DNA of 64,000 bases, from positions 1-64,000 of the forward strand of contig NZ_RXHS01000014.1 of the NCBI RefSeq assembly GCF_004138125.1, written 5' to 3'. The first letter of the stretch is position 1; every line of letters starts with the position of its first letter. Position numbers and translations under genes: made by a program. Below the pieces are notes generated by a model. That model had not been told where the DNA came from, made no database searches, and was given only the letters and a program-made list of their open reading frames with translations. Below, piece after piece: positions 46,330-53,318 of this stretch. Origin of the DNA: Seramator thermalis (GTDB taxonomy: Bacteria; Bacteroidota; Bacteroidia; Bacteroidales; Dysgonomonadaceae).

Positions 46330-46462
46330 ATTCGGTTTATTCTTAAAAATTGATGAAAAAAATTGCACGCCCGTTTTCCGTATTATTCATTTTTAGGTAA
46401 AACTATAGATCACTTTCGCACATCAAGAGGACAGGGAGTGCAGAAAATTTCTTATAAAAAAC
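46324..46462 (+). pseudogene. degraded 3' fragment of the DUF4595-like gene
   Basis: About 140 bp align to 48782-48924 inside the intact gene downstream. Shared blocks include TTATTCTTAAAAAT, AAATTGCACGC and CAGAAAATTTCTTAT. Stops and small deletions break the frame. Module 1 therefore once ended with the same gene that ends module 2. Confidence 0.75.
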
Positions 46463-46539
46463 AAAAAGTTCTGTATAATAAAATAATAAAAACATTAGTA
46501 AAACATTGTGCAGCAGTGCAATTTATTAGTTATTAAACG

Positions 46540-46593
46540 AAAAGCGTTTTAGATTTTGACCGCCGGTAAAGTCTAACAGTTCCGACGCTTTTT
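46540..46593 (+). ncRNA. module leader hairpin, copy 2 (short form)
   Basis: The stem AAAAGCG/CGCTTTT plus TTAGATTTTGACC/GGTAAAGTCTAA is closed by a GCC loop, with the one-sided internal loop CAGTTCCGA and a T tract. It matches the base of the long hairpin at 44520, without the apical 110 nt. Confidence 0.65.
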
Positions 46594-46600
46594 TATTGTC

Positions 46601-46628
46601 TAATACCGAACTTGGGGGACGGAGAGGG
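46601..46628 (+). repeat. module tag, copy 2
   Basis: TAATACCGAACTTGGGGGAC then GGAGAGGG, 20 bp before the DUF805 start codon. Same order (hairpin, T tract, tag, gene) as at 44708. Confidence 0.7.
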
Positions 46629-46647
46629 AAAATAAAATTTTATTAAA

Positions 46648-47010
46648 ATGAATTGGTATATTAAAGTTTTACAGAACTACGCAAATTTTAAAGGACGTGC
46701 GCGTAGAAGAGAGTATTGGATGTTTGCATTAATGAATTTTGTTTTTACCCTTTGTGCTATTTTTGTTGATAATGTATCAGGTTTAACATTCGAAGACCTG
46801 AATTATGGAATTTTTTCTGTCCTTTATTCACTATTTGTTTTCATTCCATCATTATCAGTAAGCGTAAGAAGACTACATGATGTTGGCAAAAGTGGCTGGA
46901 TGATTCTTGTCAGCTTAATTCCATTAGTTGGTGCAATATGGTTAATTATATTATTTTGCACCGACAGTGAGCCAAATACAAATATTTATGGATTAAATCC
47001 CAAAGAATAG
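46648..47010 (+). CDS. DUF805 family inner-membrane protein
   Basis: A 120-residue protein with three to four membrane helices. The N-terminal YANFKGRARRREYWMFALMN and the later VSVRRLHDVGKSGW are hallmarks of DUF805 (YhaH-like). Function of the family is unknown. It is the first gene of module 2 and lies 9 bp before the DnaJ-domain gene, so they are probably co-expressed. Confidence 0.88.
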   Translation: MNWYIKVLQNYANFKGRARRREYWMFALMNFVFTLCAIFVDNVSGLTFEDLNYGIFSVLYSLFVFIPSLSVSVRRLHDVGKSGWMILVSLIPLVGAIWLIILFCTDSEPNTNIYGLNPKE

Positions 47011-47019
47011 ATATTAGAT

Positions 47020-48249
47020 ATGTTTAAAAATTACTATCAAATTCTCGACTTATCTCCAGATGCAACTAAAGAAGAAGTAAGAAAAGCATACAAATTGTTT
47101 GCATCAAAATTCCATCCTGACAAAAATGGGAATGATTCTTTTTTCAATGCTCGTTTTTTAGAGGTTCAAGAAGCTTACGAAGTTTTATCTGATGATGACA
47201 AAAGGAAAGAATATGATGAGCAATATTTTCAGGAAAGAGATAATGAGGAAAATAAAAATGATTTTTACAATGAGCCGTCAGTTAAACTTGTTGTAAATAA
47301 AAATGCTGTAAAATTTGGTGAAACAGTTGAATTTGCATGGGAAACTGAAAATATTTCAGAATTGATTATTGTTGGACATGGAGCCTACCCTGCAAATGGT
47401 TCTGCAATATTTACTCCAACGGAAAGTACTAATTACGTTTTTCTTTTTTCAAATCATAAAAATACCATAAAGAAAGAAATTACAATTAATGTTATAAAAA
47501 GCACTACACCGATATATTTACTATTGTTTTTTATACCATTACTAATTTTTATATTATGGATATATAATAATAATAATAATAATAATAGTCATCAGGATTT
47601 TATTGATAAATATATAGCAGATTCAATAGCCGAGATTAATCAATACAGGGAGAACGCTATTCTGGATTCTATAAGGGCTGCTGAATGTCTGGATTCTATA
47701 AGGGCTGCTGAATATTATGCTGATTCCGAAGATAATTCTTCAATTCAGTCAAGTTCAGATATTGCACAAATAATTAATACTTTTATCACGAATAATGATG
47801 ATGGAGCTGTTCCTTGGAGTATTTATAATAGTAACGATAAAATACGACGTTATGACAGTAATTTAATTGACGGAGATATACTTCCATTTAAAATTAGATT
47901 TACTTCTATATTGACGATTGATGGAAAACCCATTTTTAAAAACGAAATTGGAGATGACGGGGAATGGGGTATTAGTTTACATGGAGCAAGAGTAGGAGCT
48001 TTTGTTTTACAAATCGAGACATTCCTTATATACAAAGATCCAAACGAGATTCTTCAATATTTAAATCAAAAGTTGTATTTACAGGAACTCTCTTCCCAAA
48101 ATAATGATAATAATTCGGATTTTTCAGGTATATATAAAGTCAAAGGATCATATTTAAACTGCTGTTATTCAATGGGAGCAACAGGCTGTGGTTCTATTGT
48201 TATTTATGTATCAAAAGATTTAGATGATATAAAAAATTTGCATTTATAA
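47020..48249 (+). CDS. membrane-anchored DnaJ-domain protein
   Basis: A 409-residue protein. Residues 1-72 are a J domain with the HPD motif (ASKFHPDKNG) and YEVLSDDDKRKEYD, which would stimulate an Hsp70. An Ig-like region follows (about 88-160), then one membrane helix (YLLLFFIPLLIFILWIY). Directly after it is a run of eight Asn from an AAT microsatellite (47564-47587) and a tandem copy of LDSIRAAE from a 27-bp direct repeat (47662-47713). The C-terminal part (about 240-409) is not recognised and contains a GDDGEWGISLHG segment. The layout suggests recruitment of Hsp70 to a membrane complex. Confidence 0.8.
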   Translation: MFKNYYQILDLSPDATKEEVRKAYKLFASKFHPDKNGNDSFFNARFLEVQEAYEVLSDDDKRKEYDEQYFQERDNEENKNDFYNEPSVKLVVNKNAVKFGETVEFAWETENISELIIVGHGAYPANGSAIFTPTESTNYVFLFSNHKNTIKKEITINVIKSTTPIYLLLFFIPLLIFILWIYNNNNNNNSHQDFIDKYIADSIAEINQYRENAILDSIRAAECLDSIRAAEYYADSEDNSSIQSSSDIAQIINTFITNNDDGAVPWSIYNSNDKIRRYDSNLIDGDILPFKIRFTSILTIDGKPIFKNEIGDDGEWGISLHGARVGAFVLQIETFLIYKDPNEILQYLNQKLYLQELSSQNNDNNSDFSGIYKVKGSYLNCCYSMGATGCGSIVIYVSKDLDDIKNLHL

Positions 48250-48305
48250 CTCGAACTCAGCTTACTAAACTTTCATAATTAAATGAAATCTCAAAAAGAT
48301 AAATA

Positions 48306-49010
48306 ATGAAATTCAAAAAAATTCTATCGTTCATATTGTTGCTATCACTATGTACAATATTAGCGCAAGCAAGTAATATTTCCTCAAAAAGAGTAACAAC
48401 AATAACCGTCCAAAGTGCAGAATACACATATCATTACACACTAAAATACGATTCTCAAAATAGAATCACAACAGCCATTCCCGATAATTCCGAAATATTT
48501 GGGACAACCCATTTTGAGTACGATACAAATACGTTCCGTATCAGCAAAGGCGACCAGTTTGTTTCTTGTTCATTAAACGAGCAAGGTTACATTAAGGTTG
48601 CAGAGGATGGCGGTTTTCCTGTTACATTTTTCGGTAATATGTTTTATAACGAAAAAGGACAATTATCTTCCATCGAAAACGAGAACGGAAAGATGTTGTT
48701 TACGTGGAAAAATGACGACATGGTGCAAATGAATTATGAAGGCCAACAGATTGATGTTACCTACACAACGCTCGAAAACAAAAATAAATTTGGATTATTC
48801 TTAAAAATCGACGATATAAATTGCACGCTTGTTTATCCATATTACGCACGGTTAGGCAAAGCTACCAAACATCTACCTGCAAGTATTGGACAAGGAGAAC
48901 AGAAAATTTCTTATCAATATAAAACAGACAATGAAGGATTTGTAATAGAAATAGCAATGATCTATCCAAATAACGGCAAAACCGTCTTTTACAGATTTGC
49001 CTATGATTAG
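48306..49010 (+). CDS. secreted protein, DUF4595-like
   Basis: A 234-residue exported protein with signal peptide MKFKKILSFILLLSLCTILA. The body is beta-rich with repeated strand-turn units (YTLKYDSQNRITT, HFEYDTNTFRISK, MFYNEKGQLSSIE), as in Bacteroidetes DUF4595 or YD-like proteins. Function is unknown. It ends module 2; a decayed copy of its 3' part ends module 1. DUF assignment is from memory of the pattern and is uncertain. Confidence 0.65.
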   Translation: MKFKKILSFILLLSLCTILAQASNISSKRVTTITVQSAEYTYHYTLKYDSQNRITTAIPDNSEIFGTTHFEYDTNTFRISKGDQFVSCSLNEQGYIKVAEDGGFPVTFFGNMFYNEKGQLSSIENENGKMLFTWKNDDMVQMNYEGQQIDVTYTTLENKNKFGLFLKIDDINCTLVYPYYARLGKATKHLPASIGQGEQKISYQYKTDNEGFVIEIAMIYPNNGKTVFYRFAYD

Positions 49011-49068
49011 AAGGAGAAGATATTGTGACGAAATTCAAGTTTAGAAGTGTCTTAACTCTCTATTTTCA

Positions 49069-49132
49069 GAGTAGGGAAAATTTTCAAAAATGGTCTATAT
49101 AACGAGGATTTATTTGAATTTTTTCCCCATTC
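49069..49132. repeat. dispersed imperfect palindrome, copy B
   Basis: GAGTAGGGAAAATTTTCAAA and TTTGAATTTTTTCCCCATTC are the arms. The centre (AATGGTCTATATA) is shared with copy C at 50321. It lies just after module 2 and borders the GC-rich block. Confidence 0.75.
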
Positions 49133-49242
49133 ACCGAATAACGAGGTGAAACAGCAATTTAAATGAATTGGTAATAAGGTGTTCGTCAATCGCTTGCTTT
49201 GTTCGCAAAAACATAGCCGCAAGGGTATAACAAGCAGCTTAA

Positions 49243-49285
49243 AAAAATCTCCACACCTCGCTTCGCTTCAGGTAGTATTTTTTTC
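49243..49285 (+). repeat. direct repeat flanking the GC-rich core, copy 1
   Basis: AAAAATCTCCACAC followed, after a short insert CTCGCTTCGC, by TTCAGGTAGTATTTT. The partner at 50149 lacks the insert. Confidence 0.6.
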
Positions 49286-49422
49286 GCTGCCCTTGCCGGC
49301 TAACGCATGCACACTTGCCCATTGCGCTCCGTCTCACTCCGCTTCGCTACGTTTGGTGCTCATGGTCGCGTGCATGCTTGTTTTGCTACACACGCTCGCT
49401 CAATCCTCACCCGTGGCTACTC

Positions 49423-49472
49423 CTGCCCCCTAAAACCCCAAATAGGTCAAATCATTTTCTATCAGGGGGCAG
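49423..49472. repeat. 9-bp inverted repeat inside the GC-rich block
   Basis: CTGCCCCCT at 49423-49431 and AGGGGGCAG at 49464-49472 are exact inverses with a 32-bp AT-rich spacer. It could be an origin-of-transfer-like hairpin or a recombinase site. No relaxase gene is present to support this. Confidence 0.4.
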
Positions 49473-49698
49473 CCGCCACTCATTGTTTCTGCTCGCCTGC
49501 TGGTCGCTCGGGCTAATCGGGCTGTCACAGTTTTTGCCTCTTTTTCGTCGCTTGTGCCCACCCTTTCTATCGTTTGTGCCGTGTGTTCCTCATTCGCTTC
49601 GCCTCATTCTTCGGTTATGCTCATTCGTTTCACACAGCACCCATTTTTTATTCCCGAGCAAGAGCCTTCTTTCGCTCTTTCGTTACGTTCCGTTTCGT

Positions 49699-49902
49699 TC
49701 ATTTTGCCGTTGAGCAATCCTTTGCCATCTTTGTTGCACGTAATTCCATCTCATCGCATTTCCACAATATCATCATCAATTCCTCCTCAAACGGCAATTC
49801 TCTACACTCCACTTCACGTAATCGCTCATTCAGGCACTTGCCTTTCCCTGCACAAGCTCCGTTTGCAAAAAACTGCGCCAGCCCTGCCGCACGCGGCAGC
49901 AT
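49699..49902 (-). CDS. doubtful 67-residue minus-strand ORF
   Basis: The frame contains RLREVECRELPFEEELMMIL and KCDEMELRATKMAKD, the only protein-like stretch in the GC-rich block. It may be a remnant of a small gene from conjugative elements. No start signal or family is clear. Confidence 0.25.
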   Translation of the reverse strand: MLPRAAGLAQFFANGACAGKGKCLNERLREVECRELPFEEELMMILWKCDEMELRATKMAKDCSTAK

Positions 49903-50148
49903 TCCGCTGCCCTCACTTCGTTGCGGGCTTCCTGCTGCCTGCGCCCTCGCTCCACTCGCTTACGGCTCGCGCCTCTCCCTTCGGCTTCGCTAAAAAAAGC
50001 ACTCCACTTCGTTCCGCTGCTTTTTCACTCGCCTTCGGTCGGCTCAAGGCTGCATTACCAATTCTCCTTATAATAGTTATAAATGAAAACACCGCAAAAA
50101 TAATGTGGCTTTTCCTGTTTTGTAAAGGTCAAGCCTTACGGTTTTTGC

Positions 50149-50180
50149 AAAAATCTCCACACTTTCAGGTAGTATTTTCG
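50149..50180 (+). repeat. direct repeat flanking the GC-rich core, copy 2
   Basis: AAAAATCTCCACAC plus TTCAGGTAGTATTTT, matching 49243-49285 apart from an insert there. Confidence 0.6.
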
Positions 50181-50320
50181 CAAAAAACCTTGACAAAACA
50201 ACAAGCCACCATTGTGCTATACGCTAAGTTTTGCATTTATTCCTCACCCCTTCCATTTAAAAGCATAAAATTGAAAAACACCCATGTATCGTCTATCGTT
50301 ATGTAAACCGCTTATTTCAA

Positions 50321-50384
50321 GAATGGGGAAAAAAATTGAAAATGGTCTATATATAGGCATAATATTTTAAAATTCTCCTCTCAC
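50321..50384. repeat. dispersed imperfect palindrome, copy C
   Basis: GAATGGGGAAAAAAATTGAA then AATGGTCTATATA, ending TTTTAAAATTCTCC. Same orientation as copies A and B. Confidence 0.7.
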
Positions 50385-50783
50385 ATATTTTATCCTACTA
50401 ATTTCAACGCGGATCATACCTGTTTAAAAAAATATTTTTATATAGCAGACAATCAACCTATTTCCACTGTTCCTCTCCTATTAAAGAGAAAAAAATCATT
50501 TTTTAGGAGAAATATCACCTGAATAACGAAATAAGTTTTCTGAAAAAATATATTAGTAGTTCACAGTAACTTACTAAAATATAAATTCAATAATCATTTG
50601 CATTTTCAATCTTTTTCTGTAACTTTACGAATAAGAACAAAGAGGAGAGCAACCCTTTAATGTTCCAATTATAAACAACTTAATTATTAACAAAATCTCG
50701 ATTTATCCAACAAAGGTAAACCAATAAGCAAACCGAAAATAACGGTTCAAAAAAACAGTCGAAACAAATATCTATAAAGTGCA
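50385..50783. other. AT-rich right end of the island, no gene seen
   Basis: No open frame of note. It holds a hairpin (CTCCTA/TAGGAG, about 50487-50516), a promoter-like pair at 50597-50627 and a small AACCG/CGGTT hairpin, then the tRNA-like remnant. Confidence 0.5.
50597..50627 (+). promoter_or_regulatory. promoter-like -33/-7 pair reading toward attR
   Basis: TTTG, 19 bp, then TAACTTTA: right spacing for a Bacteroidetes promoter, with one mismatch in the -7 box. It points at the tRNA-like remnant and attR, so a short RNA ending at the 50884 terminator is possible. Confidence 0.4.
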
Positions 50784-50882
50784 GTAGCTCAGTTGGTAGC
50801 ATTAAAAAACGCAGTTTTTTGATGCCTTGAGAGCAATTGACTCTTAATCAATGGGTCGAGGGTTCGAGCCCCTCCGGGGTCA
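50784..50882 (+). pseudogene. broken tRNA-Lys copy with a hairpin insertion
   Basis: GTAGCTCAGTTGGTAG (50784-50799) matches the 5' part of tRNA-Lys. It is split from the intact 3' part (attR) by about 30 bp containing a 12-bp hairpin: GCATTAAAAAAC, loop GCA, GTTTTTTGATGC (50799-50825). The 5' acceptor strand reads AGTGCAG and cannot pair with CGGGGTC, so no functional tRNA is expected. Confidence 0.75.
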
Positions 50883-50883
50883 C
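50830..50883 (+). repeat. attR: 54-bp direct repeat of the tRNA 3' part
   Basis: Identical to 37763-37816, beginning AGAGCAATTGACTC. It is the displaced original 3' end of the host tRNA-Lys gene. Confidence 0.92.
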
Positions 50884-50911
50884 AAGCGTTGCCTTAGGCG
50901 GCGCTTTTTTT
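50884..50911 (+). terminator. original host terminator of tRNA-Lys
   Basis: AAGCGTTGCC pairs with GGCGGCGCTT (10 bp, two G-U) around TTA, followed by seven T's. It starts directly after attR, where the tRNA terminator would lie before integration. Confidence 0.85.
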
Positions 50912-50939
50912 GTATCAAAAGTTTGGAAAACAAAAAAAG

Positions 50940-50974
50940 AAAAAAGACCACCTCGCTCGAGATGGCCTCTTTTG
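50940..50974 (-). terminator. strong minus-strand terminator
   Basis: On the minus strand AAAAGAGGCCATCTCG pairs with CGAGGTGGTC and the following T tract, allowing G-U pairs. It would end a leftward transcript from nhaA or from the promoter-like box at 51033. Confidence 0.75.
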
Positions 50975-51027
50975 TCTTCGGTTAATCGGGTACAGGTATT
51001 AAGGTAAAAAAGATTGTTTTAGGTTAT
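50940..51027 (-). ncRNA. candidate small RNA upstream of the island junction
   Basis: A TATCTTTG -7 box on the minus strand (51033-51040) is followed about 60 bp later by the strong terminator. No reading frame lies between. A short RNA of about 85-90 nt is a reasonable reading; otherwise this is the nhaA 3' untranslated end. Confidence 0.35.
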
Positions 51028-51040
51028 CGCTGCAAAGATA

Positions 51041-51257
51041 AACGGCTCACCGCAAAAAAACAAATAAAAAAACATATTATAAAACATACTTTTAGAATAT
51101 ATTTTGTCTTTTATCTCAATACGTTTTGTCTTGATTGGACTTAATGTTCTGTAATTAAAGAGTTTATAGTCGTTTAGTAAAAGCCGGTACTTTCCGGTTC
51201 CGATGAATTCCCGAATTAAATTTTATCAAAAAAGCATTACAAACTTCGAGAGCTTTC
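51041..51257. other. AT-rich gap between the candidate small RNA and nhaA
   Basis: No gene is supported. Beyond the -7 box described above, only AT-rich sequence and a small GCCGGTACTTTCCGGTT hairpin region near 51183 are seen. Confidence 0.4.
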
Positions 51258-52481
51258 TCAAACCGTTTCTGATCGAGAAATGCTATCGTTCACCAACTGC
51301 TTTTCCCCACCACGAAATGCCATTCTCAACCAAAAATATCCGACTATCATCGACAGAAATGAAGCAATCAGTACCGAAAGTTTCGATGTATCTTGTATTG
51401 CCTTATCGTCAAAGGCTAATGTAGAAACAAAAATGGACATTGTAAATCCTATCCCGGCCAAAATACTCACACCCATGAATTGTAGCCATCTCGATGAGCT
51501 CATGGTGGGTAATATCCGACTTTTTGTCAATCCGAATATAGCGAGAGAAATTCCAAGTGGTTTCCCTACAAATAGACCAAGAAAGACCCCCAGAGATAGG
51601 GTAGAGGTCAAACCGGCTAATGCGGACGTGGTAATAAAGATACTTGTATTGGCTAAAGCAAAAAGAGGCAAAATCACAAAGTTAACCGGCAGATGCAGTT
51701 TCCTTTCGTAAACTCGAATGGTGTCGATGGGCAGTAGCATGGCAATCACAACGCCCGCAAATGTCGAATGTATTCCCGAGCGGTACATACAATACCATGT
51801 GACGATTGAGAGTATTAATATAAGCCTCTTCCCAAGTTTTGATTTGTAGTAGCGTATAAGAAAGAAAATAGCGAGCACGGAAACAATAACTCCCGTCAAC
51901 CAAATAAGATTGAGGTTGGACGCATAAAAAAAAGCTATGATTAAGATTGCACAAAGATCGTCGATAATGGCGAGCGCGGTTAGGAAAATCTTCAGAGAAT
52001 GTGGCACCGATTTACCCAGTAAACTGAGTATTCCTAACGAAAAAGCAATGTCGGTGGCTGTCGGGATTGCCCACCCTGCCTGATACGGAGATTGGGCATT
52101 CACGATTAAAAAAATGAGTGCCGGAAACAAAACACCGCTCATTGCTGCAACAACCGGGAGAAGCATTCGCCTTGGCGAAGATAGTTCGCCTGCTACCACT
52201 TCTCGTTTTATCTCCATTCCTACCTGAAAAAAGAAGATGGCCATCAATGCATCGTTGATGAAATGGAGTAGCGTGTGTGGTAGATGAAGCTCGTGAGCTA
52301 AGGGAATTTCGAATTCCCATAGCGAATTGTAAAATTCCCCCACACCCGATATGTTGGTGAGAATGAGAGATAAAAGCGTGCAAAAAAGTAAGATAATCCC
52401 GACAGAGTAGCTTTCGTGAAAAAATTTTTTAAACGAAAACTTCTTTTTGTTCGTTTGATGATGAATGGTTTGGGTCGTCAT
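51258..52481 (-). CDS. nhaA: Na+/H+ antiporter NhaA
   Basis: A 407-residue inner-membrane protein with about 12 helices that exchanges Na+ for H+ in pH and salt homeostasis. Family motifs are HFINDALMAIFFFQVGMEIK, WAIPTATDIAFSLGIL (ion-site Asp) and the pair in LTALAIIDDLCAILIIAFFY. It is convergent with the island end and 16 bp downstream of pepE on the same strand. Confidence 0.95.
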   Translation of the reverse strand: MTTQTIHHQTNKKKFSFKKFFHESYSVGIILLFCTLLSLILTNISGVGEFYNSLWEFEIPLAHELHLPHTLLHFINDALMAIFFFQVGMEIKREVVAGELSSPRRMLLPVVAAMSGVLFPALIFLIVNAQSPYQAGWAIPTATDIAFSLGILSLLGKSVPHSLKIFLTALAIIDDLCAILIIAFFYASNLNLIWLTGVIVSVLAIFFLIRYYKSKLGKRLILILSIVTWYCMYRSGIHSTFAGVVIAMLLPIDTIRVYERKLHLPVNFVILPLFALANTSIFITTSALAGLTSTLSLGVFLGLFVGKPLGISLAIFGLTKSRILPTMSSSRWLQFMGVSILAGIGFTMSIFVSTLAFDDKAIQDTSKLSVLIASFLSMIVGYFWLRMAFRGGEKQLVNDSISRSETV

Positions 52482-52497
52482 CAGCCTTCTTTTTTTA

Positions 52498-53214
52498 TTA
52501 AGATTCAGCTTTAAGCAAGAAATTGAAATCGTCTTCGCCCGAAAGTTCTATCGGATCTTCTTTATATTTAAATATTCTCGCAGGCCGATTTCCGACAAGC
52601 GACAAATCGTCATCCTCCAGCCAAAGCATCGTACCTTCGCGCAACCCAACGACATAAATATCAGGGTTTACCGTTATAAATTCGTTGATACGCACTTCGC
52701 GAGTTTCTCCGGCGTAATTGGTCGGATGTTCGTCCAGGTAGTGGGGGTTGATCTGAAACGGGACGAGATTGAGCGTTTTAAACTTTTTGGGTTCTACTAT
52801 GGGCATATCATTCGTTGTCCTGAGCGTCGGGCAAGCTACATTCGATCCGGCACTCCAGCCGATGTAGGGAATTCCGTGTCGCACTTTTCGACGAATTACT
52901 TTCATCAACTTTTTGTCCTGAAGTGTTTTCACAAGTTGCCATGTGTTCCCTCCTCCCACCACAATGGCGTCGGCATTTTCTATAGCTTCTGCGGTGTTGT
53001 TGAACTTGTGAATGGATGTTACGTGATGACCGATTTCTTCAAATTTGTCATTTACTTTTTTCTCGTATTCGTCGTATGAAAAGGTGACGGCTGCATAGGG
53101 GATAAAAATGGCATTCTTGGGCTTATCTCCCAGAAAATTTTTGATATGTGGTTTTGCATGTTCCAGATATCCTTCACCCGGATTCGTTGAATTGCTTATC
53201 AGTAAAATTCTCAT
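52498..53214 (-). CDS. pepE: dipeptidase E (peptidase S51)
   Basis: A 238-residue cytoplasmic peptidase cleaving Asp-X dipeptides. I use the start MRILLISNSTNPGEGYLEHA, typical for PepE, rather than one ten codons upstream. The nucleophile Ser lies in YIGWSAGSNVACPT, and VVGGGNTWQLVKTL and INPHYLDEHP are family features. Confidence 0.94.
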   Translation of the reverse strand: MRILLISNSTNPGEGYLEHAKPHIKNFLGDKPKNAIFIPYAAVTFSYDEYEKKVNDKFEEIGHHVTSIHKFNNTAEAIENADAIVVGGGNTWQLVKTLQDKKLMKVIRRKVRHGIPYIGWSAGSNVACPTLRTTNDMPIVEPKKFKTLNLVPFQINPHYLDEHPTNYAGETREVRINEFITVNPDIYVVGLREGTMLWLEDDDLSLVGNRPARIFKYKEDPIELSGEDDFNFLLKAES

Positions 53215-53271
53215 GATCGCTTCATTCTTTTGAAATGAGTGCAAAAATAATCAAATTTCCTCAAAAATACT

Positions 53272-53279
53272 TACTTTTG
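53272..53279 (+). promoter_or_regulatory. -7 box before the AlkD-like gene
   Basis: TACTTTTG matches TAnnTTTG, 40 bp upstream of the start codon. Confidence 0.5.
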
Positions 53280-53318
53280 TCGATTTAATTGCTTTTATGA
53301 CTTCTCAATAAAATCAAT

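Larger units (their letters stand above)
49150..50310. other. GC-rich, repeat-laden block without a convincing gene
   Basis: In an AT-rich island, this stretch is clearly richer in G and C. It is full of short degenerate motifs on the minus strand (GAGCGA, GCGAAG, AACGAA). Long open frames exist on the plus strand but read as Ser/Leu/His/Phe-rich low-complexity text without domains. The pattern resembles non-coding or oriT-proximal stretches in Bacteroidetes conjugative elements; that comparison is from memory. Palindrome copies B and C flank it. Confidence 0.5.
37763..50883 (+). mobile_element. 13.1 kb island integrated into tRNA-Lys
   Basis: The last 54 bp of the tRNA region are repeated perfectly at the right end, and a tyrosine integrase gene starts 135 bp inside the left end. 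This is the standard layout of an element integrated at a tRNA 3' end. Inside are two helicase-like genes, two cargo modules with repeated leaders, and dispersed repeats. No relaxase, type IV secretion, capsid or tail genes are recognised. The size and content would fit a phage satellite or a degenerate mobilizable island; that label is inference. Confidence 0.9.

Noticed and set aside
49554-50306. 250-codon plus-strand ORF in the GC-rich block
   Set aside because: Low-complexity Ser/Leu/His/Phe-rich text, no domain, no promoter or neighbour logic; other frames are also open here because of the base composition.
50784-50882. Functional second tRNA-Lys
   Set aside because: The D arm is split by a hairpin and the 5' acceptor strand cannot pair with the 3' strand.
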